Source: Deltaproteobacteria bacterium Ga0077539
GTDB lineage: Bacteria > Myxococcota_A > Polyangia > Polyangiales > Ga0077539
Direction: 5' to 3'
DNA length: 58,152 nucleotides
NCBI GenBank assembly: GCA_001465015.1
Contig: LNEO01000352.1
Location: 1-58,152 of the forward strand
The notes beneath the pieces are model-generated. The model was given only the letters and a program-made list of their open reading frames with translations. It was not told where the DNA came from and did no database searches. The translations under genes and the position numbers were made by a program. Shown here piece by piece: positions 35,601-45,400 of the stretch (its first letter is position 1; every line of letters starts with the position of its first letter).

Positions 35601-38600
35601 GCGTCGAAGCCCCCTGCGCCCGCGCCCGCCGTACACGCGCCTGCGCCCGCTACGCCCGCGGTCGCAAAGCCAGTCACCGCCCCGACGAGCACGCCCAGCA
35701 AGACCAACGGCGTCTCGAACCTTGCCCCTGCTCAACCACCTGCCCGCAACGGAATCGCCATGACCCAAGGCTCCAACAGCAACAAGCCCGTGCTCGCAAC
35801 TTCGGACAACGTTCAGCTCGCGTGGGTGCGCGCGTACCAAGAAGCGCAGCGCCAGACGATCGAGGCGCACGCGTCCTACCAGCGCGCGATGGCCGAGACG
35901 CAGGTGGCCTTCCTCGACATGGCAAAGTCGAGCTTCAACGGGCTGGCCGCGATCCTGTCGGGACAGCCCGTCGTCGTCGCCGAAGCGAGCGCGCCCGTGA
36001 CGCTCCCCGCTGCCACGCAGGTCACGCAAGTCGCGCCCGCGCCCGTCGTGTACACCTCGCCCGCGCCCGCGCCCGCGCCAGCGCCAGCAGCGCACGCTCC
36101 GGCGGTGGTCGCGGCAGCGCCTGCGCCCGTGGCACCCGTCGCGCCTGCGCCCGTCGTTCAGGCGGCTCCCGCCCCCGTCGCAGCGCCAGCACCCGTCGCG
36201 GCGCCTGCCGCAGGCGGAGCGGACCTCGAGAAGGTGATGCTCGAAGTGGTCAGCGAAAAGACTGGGTATCCGTCGGAGATGCTCGGAATGCAGATGGAGC
36301 TCGAGGCCGACCTCGGCATCGATTCGATCAAGCGCGTCGAGATCCTGTCGGCCATGCGCGCGCGCGTTCCCAACCTCCCCGAGGTCAAGCCCAACGAGCT
36401 CGCGCAGCTCCGCTCGCTCGGACAGATCGTCGACTACATGCGCGATCGCTCTGGCGGTTCGGCGACGACCGTTCCTTCGTCGGCAGCGACTCGTTTATCG
36501 GTCAGCGCCCCGGAGCGCGTCCCCAAACGCAAGGCCCCCATGGTGGGGCGATTCGCAGTTCGGATGAATTCATGTGCCCCTGTCGGCCTCGCGATTCGCG
36601 GGCTGTACGCGGGCGGTCGCGTCGCGATCACCGACGATGCAACCGGCGTCGGTGAGGCCCTCGTCCGAGAGCTCGCAGCGCGCTCTGTGCGCGCGGAGCT
36701 ATGCGCCGAGGGAGCGGCTCCCGAGGACACCGACGTGCTCGTGTGCCTCGCGGGGCTGCGCGCGGTCGACTCGGTCGACGCGGCGATCGCCTGCAATCGA
36801 GCGGCGTTCGAGTCGGTCAAATCCGTCGCGAAGCGCTTCTCGGACAAGGGCGGGACGCTCGTCACCGTGCAGGACACCGGAGGAGACTTCGGCCTCTCGG
36901 GACGCGAACCGCTTCGCGCGTGGCTGGGAGGCGTCTCGGCGCTGGCCCGCACGTGCGCGCAAGAGTGGCCAGCCGCGACAGTGCAAGCCATCGACGTGCA
37001 CCGCGCAGGGCGCGACGCGGCCACGGTGGCCCGGGCGATCGCGGACGAGCTCGTCCACGGCGCCGGTCAGCGCGAAGTCGGCCTCTCCATGGATGGTGCT
37101 CGCTGTGCCGTCTACTCCGTCGAAGCGCCGCTTCCCGAAGAGGGAACGCCCTCGCTCGCCGAGGGCTCGGTCGTCGTCGCCACCGGCGGAGCGCGCGGCG
37201 TGACGGCCTCGTGCCTGATCGCGCTCGCCCGCGCGCAGCGCGTGAAGATCGCGCTGCTCGGGCGCACGGCGCTCGAGGACGAGCCCCTCTGGGCGAAAGG
37301 ACACAGTGACGAGATCGCGCTGAAGCGAGCGTTCATGATGGACGCTCAGAAGCGCGGCGCGAAGGTCACGCCCGTGCAAGCGGGCCAGGCTTCGTCGAGG
37401 GTGCTGGCGAACCGCGAGGTTCGGCAGACGATGGACGCCATCGCGCAGAGCGGCTCGGCCGTGCGCTATCTGGCGACGGACGTTCAAGACGCGCGCTCTC
37501 TGCGCGCTGCGCTGGACGAGGTGCGCGCGGCGTGGGGACCTGTGCACGCGATCGTTCACGGCGCGGGCGTGCTCGCGGACAAGCTCGTGGTCGACAAGAC
37601 GCGCGAGCAGTTCGATCGCGTGTTCGACACGAAGGTCTCTGCGCTGAAGACCCTGCTCGAGGCGACCGCGGACGATCCGCTCCGCGCGATCTGCAACTTC
37701 TCGTCGGTCGCAGCCCGCACGGGAAACACCGGCCAATCCGACTACGCGATGGCCAACGAAGTGCTCAACCTCGTGGCCAGCGCAGAGCGCGCTCGGCGCG
37801 GCGGGGCGTGCGTGGTCCGCTCGCTCGGGTGGGGTCCATGGGCGGGCGGAATGGTGACGCCCGAGCTCGCGCAGCACTTCGAGAAGATGCGCGTTCCGTT
37901 GATCGCGATCGACGCAGGAGCGGACGCGTTTGTGCGCGAGCTCAACCGCGAGGGCGACGACGGACACGTGGTGCTCGGAGGCGCTCCTGGCTCGGGCTCG
38001 CTGGGCAGCGACTCGGACAAGCCGATCTCGAGCGAGGTGCTGCCTTCGGCGGCGACGCACGAGTACCTCGCGGACCACGCGATCGCAGGGGTCGTGGTGG
38101 TGCCCGTCGTGATGGCGCTCGAGTGGATCCAGCGCGCGGCGCGGGCGCTCTCACCAGAGCGCGTCGTGCGAGGTCTGCGCGCGGTGAAGGTGCTGAGCGG
38201 AATCAAGCTCGAGCGCTTTCAAACGGGCGGCGACCGCCTCGTGCTCACCGCCAAGAAGCTCTCGAACGGAACGGGAATCGTCGCGCAGGTTGAATTGAGG
38301 GGCCGCAACGACCGCCTGCACTACAGCGCGCAGGTGGAGCTCGGCGCCCCGCACACGACCCCCGGCCCCGTGGCTCCGTCCGCGGCCTTCGCGCTCGAGC
38401 CGATCGACGGCCCGGTGTACGACGGCTTCGCGCTGTTTCACGGCGAGCGATTTCGTGTGCTCTCTCAGGTCGACGGCGCGGCGAAGGCCGGCGCGAGCGC
38501 GGTGATGACCGGCCTGCGCGAGCGCGGCTGGCGCGACGAGCCGTGGCAGTGGGACGTCGCGACGATGGACGGCGCGCTGCAGCTCGCGGTGCTCTGGGCG

Positions 38601-38834
38601 CGGCGCGCGCTGGGCGGAGCGACGCTGCCGATGGCCATCGGCTCTGTGGACATGTACGGCACGGGCGCGATCACGAGCCCCGTGCGTTGCGTGGTCGTGG
38701 GTCGATCCGCGATCGATTCTCGCGCAGTGAGCGACGTCTTCGTCGTGGACGAGCGCGGCGCGACGATCGTTCAGCTGAACAGTGTCGAGACGATCCTGCG
38801 CCCCGACGCTCCGCAGGCGACGGTCGCAGGGTGA
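32664..38834 (+). CDS. pfa2-like: Pfa2/PfaA-type polyunsaturated lipid synthase subunit (KS-AT-ACP-KR-DH, single ACP)
   Basis: A 2056-residue type I iterative synthase; ATG 32664 with GGAG upstream. Domains in order: ketosynthase (about 1-465) with Cys210 in DAACAS, His345 in HGTGT and His386 in GHTKAAAG; malonyl-type acyltransferase (about 580-870) with FPGQGSQ near 583 and GHSYGE, Ser678; an Ala/Pro linker (about 960-1190) holding the AETQVAFLDMAKSSF helix typical of PfaA proteins; one acyl carrier protein (about 1195-1265) with LGIDSIKR, Ser1221; a ketoreductase (about 1300-1760) with TGGARG at 1507 and SDYAMAN, Tyr1694; and a dehydratase-type double hotdog (about 1790-2050) with HxxxGxxxxP at His1805. 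Known PUFA synthases have several tandem ACPs; only one is present here. All catalytic residues listed look intact. It is paired with the Pfa3-type gene 654 bases downstream. Confidence 0.9.
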   Translation: MQRKQVPIAVVGMSALFAGSSATDGAHGFWRDIVAGRDLITDVPASHWLIEDYYDADPKAQDKTYARRGAFIQPTSFDPMAFGVPPNIVPATDTAQLLALIVAQKVLEDAARSQFREIDREKMSIILGVTSAQELMLSMASRLQRPVWVRALRECGMPEDEVQRACDKISSNYVPWQEATFPGLLGNVVAGRIANRFDLRGTNAVTDAACASALAALSMAMTELSTGQSDVVIAGGVDTMNDISMYVCFSKTPALSPTGDCRPFSDAADGTMLGEGLAMLALKRLEDAERDGDHIYAVLTGMGTSSDGRGPSVYAPLPAGQARALRRAYEVAGYSPETVELVEAHGTGTKAGDAAEFEGLRTVFTEANAEKKQWCALGSVKSQIGHTKAAAGAAGLFKAVMALHHKVLPPTIKVERPNPKLELETGPFYLNTRTRPWIRSSAHPRRAGVSSFGFGGSNFHVSVQEFVASEGSVAKPAWRVRSAPSELVTLSSRTPAELVSSARALIEASATRPLADTARTTQRSFDHALDARAGIVATDAKDLATKLSQLVAHLEKSPTASLEVPSAIFYACGESPGDVAFLFPGQGSQYVGMGADLAIERDEARAAWDRAADRAFDGRSVHELVFARPAFSDEAREAQQRELTATEWAQPAIGLASVATMNVLSAIGVRPASAAGHSYGELTALYCAGALDFDGFLSASRRRGELMREAAKTPGSMTAVVHDVAAVRAFLKEWAIPDVVVANHNAPTQVVLSGTTAGIEAVEKKLAERGITAKRLPVATAFHSSVVSSSSAPFGAFLSSVPVKTPAIPVIGDADADPYPADQAAIRQRLAAQLALPVRFVDVIEAMYARGARTFVEVGPGSVLSDLVGRILSGRAHRAIATDRKGKHGLSSLNEALAKLSVAGVKIDFAPLWSAYEDRSSVAPKKKPALELKIDGSNYGKPYPPPGGAAALPKPNPTRSDRTPTNSTAPTNSPPPAPAASKPPAPAPAVHAPAPATPAVAKPVTAPTSTPSKTNGVSNLAPAQPPARNGIAMTQGSNSNKPVLATSDNVQLAWVRAYQEAQRQTIEAHASYQRAMAETQVAFLDMAKSSFNGLAAILSGQPVVVAEASAPVTLPAATQVTQVAPAPVVYTSPAPAPAPAPAAHAPAVVAAAPAPVAPVAPAPVVQAAPAPVAAPAPVAAPAAGGADLEKVMLEVVSEKTGYPSEMLGMQMELEADLGIDSIKRVEILSAMRARVPNLPEVKPNELAQLRSLGQIVDYMRDRSGGSATTVPSSAATRLSVSAPERVPKRKAPMVGRFAVRMNSCAPVGLAIRGLYAGGRVAITDDATGVGEALVRELAARSVRAELCAEGAAPEDTDVLVCLAGLRAVDSVDAAIACNRAAFESVKSVAKRFSDKGGTLVTVQDTGGDFGLSGREPLRAWLGGVSALARTCAQEWPAATVQAIDVHRAGRDAATVARAIADELVHGAGQREVGLSMDGARCAVYSVEAPLPEEGTPSLAEGSVVVATGGARGVTASCLIALARAQRVKIALLGRTALEDEPLWAKGHSDEIALKRAFMMDAQKRGAKVTPVQAGQASSRVLANREVRQTMDAIAQSGSAVRYLATDVQDARSLRAALDEVRAAWGPVHAIVHGAGVLADKLVVDKTREQFDRVFDTKVSALKTLLEATADDPLRAICNFSSVAARTGNTGQSDYAMANEVLNLVASAERARRGGACVVRSLGWGPWAGGMVTPELAQHFEKMRVPLIAIDAGADAFVRELNREGDDGHVVLGGAPGSGSLGSDSDKPISSEVLPSAATHEYLADHAIAGVVVVPVVMALEWIQRAARALSPERVVRGLRAVKVLSGIKLERFQTGGDRLVLTAKKLSNGTGIVAQVELRGRNDRLHYSAQVELGAPHTTPGPVAPSAAFALEPIDGPVYDGFALFHGERFRVLSQVDGAAKAGASAVMTGLRERGWRDEPWQWDVATMDGALQLAVLWARRALGGATLPMAIGSVDMYGTGAITSPVRCVVVGRSAIDSRAVSDVFVVDERGATIVQLNSVETILRPDAPQATVAG

Positions 38835-38907
38835 GCTCGCGAGCGCAGCGGCGCGCGGTTCGCCTGCTCGGGCGCGGCAGCGAGCTGCGGCAGCGGCCGG
38901 GAGCCAA

Positions 38908-38989
38908 GGGGCCCGGCAACAGCGCGGCGACGGCCGGGAGCCAAGGGGCCCGGCAACAGCGCACCTTCGGTGCGTCGCGCAGCGGGCTC
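38908..38989 (+). repeat. Left arm of 82-bp perfect inverted repeat in pfa gap
   Basis: This stretch is the exact reverse complement of 39233-39314. It contains the unit CGGCCGGGAGCCAAGGGGCC, which also occurs just outside it at about 38895, and AGCGCACCTTCGGTGCG. Core between the arms: 243 bases. The full gap 38835-39488 contains no gene I can support; besides this repeat it holds a degenerate copy of the unit at about 39370-39415. Confidence 0.9.
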
Positions 38990-39232
38990 CGATATTCAAG
39001 ACAAGTGGCGCGCATGCGGTTCTCGATGGGGACTCGAGCCCCGACCCACGCACGCCGATTCGTTTCGGATCGATGGAGTACTCTGCGAGTCGATTGGCAG
39101 CGTTCGAGCTGCAGCATCGCCCTCGCAGACCCCAGCGCCCGGCCGTCGATCGTGTCTATTCGTTCGTTTCGAAAGAGGACCGCGGGCGAGTCTTTCGTCG
39201 TTTCAACGAAGGTCCCGAGTAGCTGCGGGCGC

Positions 39233-39314
39233 GAGCCCGCTGCGCGACGCACCGAAGGTGCGCTGTTGCCGGGCCCCTTGGCTCCCGGCCGTCGCCGCGC
39301 TGTTGCCGGGCCCC
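39233..39314 (-). repeat. Right arm of 82-bp perfect inverted repeat in pfa gap
   Basis: Exact reverse complement of 38908-38989. The arm ends in a GGGCCCC run; a third, imperfect copy of its GCTCCCGGCC-type unit lies at about 39370-39415, after a block (39326-39365) also found next to the transposase at 57664-57705. Related repeats suggest members of a dispersed family rather than a gene-specific structure. Confidence 0.9.
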
Positions 39315-39488
39315 CGCTCGCTGCTCTCTCTGGATTTTCACGCACAAAACTTGGGTAACGATGAGCCCTTGGCTCCCGACCGCTGCGCTCCCCGTGCGTC
39401 GTTGTCGGGCCCGCTTCACGCTTTCGGCCCCTCGCTCCACGCGCCCCGCACTCTCCCCTGAACTCTCACTCGCTCGTCACGTTGCATC

Positions 39489-42400
39489 ATGACCTTCGAA
39501 CCCATCGCCATCGTCGGGCTCGGCTGCGTGCTCCCTGGAGCGCTCTCGCCCTCTGCTCTCTGGGACAACGTGGCGCACGGACGCTCGGCGCTCTCGCGCG
39601 TGCGTGCTGGGCGATGGGGGCTCTCGTCCACGCGCGCGATGGGCACTCCGTCGGCGCACGATGACCGCACGTGGAGCGACGTCGGCGGGTACGTCACGAG
39701 CTTCGACGCGAGCGATTCGCCCTGGGATCCGCGAGGGTTCGCGATGAGCGCCGACGAGATCCTCGCGCTCGACCCGATCTTTCATTGGGCCATGCACAGC
39801 GGGCGCGAGGCCCTTCGCGACGCGGGACTCGACGGGCGAACGTCGCTCGCCTCGAAGCTCTCGTCGCGCGCCGCCGTCATCCTCGGAAACCTCTCGTTTC
39901 CCACCGAAGCGCACGCGCGCTTCGCCGAGGATGTCTGGCTCGCCGAGCAGCACGCCTCGCTCTCGAAGCTCCGCGCCGCGGCGAGCAGGGGACAGCCGCG
40001 TCCTCATCCGCGCAATCGATTTTCGTCCGGGCTGCCCGCGGCGCTCACGGCGCGCGCCCTCGGCCTCGAGGGGCCAGCGTTTTGCCTGGACGCCGCGTGC
40101 GCCTCGTCGCTCTACGCCCTCGAGATCGCCTGTCGAAAGCTGCAGCGACGCGAGGTCGACCTCGCCCTGGCCGGCGCCGTCAACCGCGCAGACGACCTCT
40201 TCATCCACGTGGGATTCTGCGCGCTCTCGGCGATGTCTCGCAGCGGACAGAGCCGGCCGTTTCACAGGGACGCCGACGGGCTCGTGCCCGCCGAGGGCGC
40301 GGCGGCGATCGCGCTCGTGCGGCTCGACGACGCGATCGCGAGCGGAATTCGTGTGCGCGCAATCATCCGAGGCGTAGGCCTCTCCAACGACGGTCGCGGC
40401 CGAGGGCTGCTCGCCCCGTCGGAAGAGGGCCAGCGCCGCGCGCTCCGTTCTGCCTATGAAATGGCTGGAATTTCTCCAGCAGAAGTGACTCTGCTCGAGT
40501 GCCACGCCACCGGTACGCCCGTCGGTGACGGCGCAGAGGTCCGCTCGAGCGCCGAGGTGTTTCGAGACGCTGGGGCGCGGGACGTCCCCATCGGGTCGCT
40601 CAAGAGCAACCTCGGCCACCTCGTCACGGTCGCGGGCGGGGCGGCGATCATCAAGGTCGTCTCGGCCATGGAGCGCGGCGTTCGCCCGCCGACGCTGCAC
40701 GCGGACGCGCCGATCGAAGCGCTCGATCAGACGCCGTTCAGGCTGCTGCGCGAGGCGGAGCCGTGGTCGGGCAAGAAGCTCGCAGGCGTGTCCGCCTTCG
40801 GCTTCGGAGGAAACAACGCCCACGCCCTGATCGAGAGCGCCGAGGGCGCAGTCGGGCGAAAGCCCATCTTTTCGAGCGGCGTCGCCCTCGTGTCTTCCGT
40901 GCCCGCGCCCGCGATGGCGCCCCCGATGGCGCCCTCGATGGCGCCCACCATCGCGATCGTCGCGATCGCCGCCCGCGCGTCGAGCGCGGACCGCACCGAG
41001 CTCGTCCGCGAGCGAGCGCTCGCAGGGACCCCGTCGACCGAGCCGATGGCCACCGTCGCGGTCGAGATGGAGGGGCTGAAGTTTCCGCCCAAGGACCTCG
41101 AACATACGCTCGCGCAGCAGCTCGTCGCGCTGGACGTCTGTCGCGAAGTCGCGCGCGCGGTGGCACTTCCCCGCGAGCGCACTGCCGTGCTCGTGGGTAT
41201 GGGATGCGACCCCGAAATCGCGCGCTACGGCGCGCGCTGGCGCATGGCCGACTGGGGCCGAGAGCTGTCCGCGGACGAGGCTTGGATCGCCGATGCGCAG
41301 CAAGCCTTCGTGCACAAGCTCGAGGCCGCCGGCGTCGTCGGAACGATGCCCAACATCCCCGCCAACCGCGTGAGCAGCCAGCTCGACCTCGGCGGTCCGG
41401 GCTTCACGATCGCCAGCGAAGAGCGCTCGGGCCTCGACGCCCTCTCCGTCGCGATCGACGCGCTGGCGTCGAACACCGTCGACGCGGCCATCGTCGGCGC
41501 CGTGGATCTGTCACACGAGCCGGTGCACTGCGCCGCGCTCGCGGCGCTCGGGCGCACGTCTCTGGCAGGGGACGCGGCGGTGGCCCTCGTGGTCGTCCGC
41601 GAAGAGACCGCCGTCGCGCAGGGCTTGCCGGTGCTCGCGCGGATCGAGCAGCACACACAATCGAGCAGCCCCGTCGCGCCCAACATGATCGTCGGCGACG
41701 GCCCCGACGTCACGGTGAACCCAGAGTCCCTCTTCGGCAGAGCGCACGCCGCACACGGGCTCGTCTCGCTCGCGGTCGCGCTGTGGACCAGCGCTGACAA
41801 ACGAGCGCCCGCGCTCGTGCGGATTCACGGGCTCGAGGGCGTCTCGTCGCGGTGGACCGTGACCGCCGTCGATCGCGAGCGCGCGCTCGCCGCCTCGACG
41901 CCCGCCTACAAACACCCCGCGCGCCGCGCGGCACACCCACACACAATCAAGATCCCGATGGCCACCCAGAGCGCTTCGAACACGCAACGCATGGAGCGCG
42001 CCCCGGCGCTCCCGCCGATCTCCAACGCGCCTTCCGTCGAGCGAGCGCCGAGCCCCCAGAAGCCCGCGCGCAACGACGCGCCCGCGCCGGTGATGGCCGC
42101 GTCCGTCGCGGGCCTCGGGTCTGTCGCGCCCGCCACAGCATCACCGAGCGTCGCTCCGACGATCACCGCCGAGCCGACGGTCACGAGCGAGGTGCTCTCG
42201 ACCACCGAGGCGCTCGCGTACGAAGAGCAATGGGCGCTCGACGCGCTGCCGAGCGACCCGGTCACGACGGCCCTCCTCGCGCAGGCCCGCATCGCCGCGG
42301 TGCAGTCGGACTTTCTCGCGCAGCAAGCGGCGGTGCACCGCGCGTTCTTGCAGACGATCGCCGCGCCTCCGTCGCTCTTCGTCCACGCCGCGCAGACCCA

Positions 42401-45400
42401 GCCGGTGGCCGACGCGCGCGCGCTCGAGCCCGCTCCGGCGGTCGCGGTCGCAGGGCCAGCTGTCGCGCGGTTCGAGCCGCAGACGCCCGCTCCCTCGATG
42501 ACGCCGACCGCGCCCACGCCTCCAGCGGCGACCGCGCCCTCGGCTGCGCCGATCGCTGTGGTCGCGCGGCCCGTGAGCGCCCCCATCGCGATGGTGAGCG
42601 CGGCGAAGCCCGTCAGCAAAGAGCTTCCCGGGCCCAAGTACTCGCGCGCGCAGCTCGAGGTGCTAGCGGGCGGGAGGATCTCCGAGGTTTTCGGCCCACA
42701 GTTTCAAGAGCAGGACAAATACCACCGTCAGGTGCGCATGCCCGAGCCGCCCTTGCTGCTGGCCGATCGCGTGACGGGCATCGACGCCGTCCCGCTCTCG
42801 ATGGGCACAGGAACGCTCTGGACCGAGACCGACGTCACCCGCGACGCCTGGTATCTGACGCCCGAGGGGCGCATGCCCGCGGGGATCATGATCGAGTCGG
42901 GGCAGGCCGACCTGCTGTTGATCTCGTGGCTCGGCGTCGACATGCTCAACAAGTCCGAGCGGGTCTATCGCCTGCTCGGCTGCGAAGGGTCGTGGCACGG
43001 CGAGCTGCCCAAGCCGGGCGACACGCTGGTGTACGACATTCACATCGACGGCCACGCGAATCAGGGCGACGTGCGGCTGTTCTTCTTTCACTACGACTGC
43101 CACGTGAACGGCGAGCTGCGGCTGCGCGTGCGCGGCGGGCAGGCGGGGTTCTTCACGGACGAAGAGCTCAGTGACTCGGGCGGCGTGTTGTGGAGCGCGG
43201 ACGAAGAGAAGCCCGATCCCGCGTGGAGGCGCGACGCGCCGGCGAAGCGCTGCGAGAAGACCTCGTTTTCGCGCGACGAAATCCTGGCGTTCGCGAATCG
43301 TCGCCCGTGGGAGTGCTTCGGTCGCGGCTGGGAGCTCGCCCGCGCGCACGTTCGCACGCCGTCGTTTGGCCCCGAGCGGATCGTGTTTCAGCACCGGGTG
43401 ACCGCGCTCGATCACGAAGGCGGCCCGTGGAAGAACGGCTATCTGCGCGCCGAGCAGGACGTGCGCCCGGACGACTGGTTCTTCTCCGGTCACTTCAAGA
43501 ACGACCCCTGCATGCCGGGCACGCTCATGTTCGAGGGGTGCCTGCAAATGATGGCGTTCTACCTGGGCTCGCTCGGGTACACGATCGAGCGCGACGGTTG
43601 GCGCTTCGAGCCAGCGCGGGACGAAAAGTACCTGATGCGCTGCCGCGGGCAGGTCACGCCGAAGTCCAAGCAGGTGGTCTACGAGCTGTTCATCCGAGAG
43701 GTGATCTCGGGCCCTGTGCCCAAGCTCGTCGCGGATCTGCTCTGCACCGTCGACGGGCTCAAGGCGTTTCACGCCCGTCGCGTCGGCCTCGAGCTGATCC
43801 CCGATTGGCCCCTCGCCGACTGGAAGGCCCTCGGGCCGCACACCGAACAAGAGACCGCCGCACCCGTGGCGCTCGCCAGGCTCGGCGGAATGCAGGGCTG
43901 GCGCGAGCCCTCCCCCGTCGCGTCGGTGGACGGATTCGACTTCGACTACGCCTCGCTGCTCGCGTGCGCGTGGGGACAGCCCTCGACCGCGTTCGGCCCG
44001 TTCTACAAGCGATTCGACGGCGTTCGACGCGTCGCGAGGCTCCCGGGGCCGCCGTACCACTTCATGTCCCGCGTCACCAAGGTCGACGACGGCGCGGGCG
44101 GCCACGGGATGGGAGCCTTGAAAACAGGCACCAGTATCGAGGTCGAGTACGACCCGCCCGAGTCCGTCTGGTACCTCGAGCAAAACGGCGCCCGCACCAT
44201 GCCCTTCTGCGTGCTCATGGAGGCCGCCCTGCAGCCCTGCGGCTGGCTCGCGAGCTACATCGGAAGCGCGCTCTCGACGGACATCGACCTCTTGTTTCGC
44301 AACCTCGACGGCACCGGAACGCTCTTCGAAGACATCGTCCCCGAGCACGGCACGCTCACCACGCGCGCCCGCCTCGACTCGATCTCGCAGATGGCCGGGA
44401 TGATCATCGAGTCGTTCACCGTCCAGTGCTTTCAGCAGGGCCGTCGCGTGTACGAGATGAAGACGGTCTTCGGGTTCTTTCCGAAAGAAGCCTTCGAGAA
44501 CCAGGTCGGGCTCCCCGTGGGCGACGCCGAGCGGGCGCGCTTCGAGCTGCCAGCGACGAGCGTCATCGAGCTCGACCGAGAGAAGCCCGCGCGCTATTTC
44601 GCGGGTGACAAATCAAAGCCCACCCTCGCCGACCCGATGCTCCTCATGATCGACCGCGTCGTTCGCTGGGAGCCCGACGGCGGCGCGAAGGGCCTCGGCT
44701 ACGCGCGGGCCGAGAAGGACGTCGACCCGAGCGAGTGGTTCTTCAAAGCGCACTTCTTTCAGGACCCCGTGCAGCCCGGATCGCTCGGCATCGAAGCGTT
44801 TTGTCAGCTGCTTCAGTGGGCCATGCTCGAGAAGGGCATCGGCGCGGACATCCCCGACGGCCGCTTCGAGCCCGTGATGACCGGCAAGCCCGTCACGTGG
44901 AAGTACCGAGGACAAGTCGTCCCCAAGAACGAGAAGATCTCCAGCGAGGTCGAGATCACCGAGGTCGGCCGCGACGACAAGGGCGCCTACGCCATCGCCG
45001 ACTGCTCGCTCTGGGTCGATGGAAAGAAGATCTACCAAGGCAAAAACCTCGGCATCCGCGTCGTTTCGGGATCGCCCGAGGTGCCGGTTCCTCCGCCGTC
45101 CGGCCGACGAGCGGCTCCGTCGAACAGCGCCGGCGCGCACGGAGCATCCTCGGCGACTGCGACCGCCGCGGCTGGTGAAGGATCGCTCTCGCTCGCGAGC
45201 GATCCGTGGCTCGGCGATCACCGTCCCACGTGGACCATCGCCGCGCTGCCCATGATGTCAGCGATCGATCAGCTCGCCGCCGAAGCGCAGCGCGTCTCGG
45301 GCCGGATCGTCACGTCCGTGCAAAACGCCCACATGAAAAGATGGGTCACGGTCCCCGACGGAGAGACCGTTCGCACCCGCGTCGAGGCCCACGGAGATCC

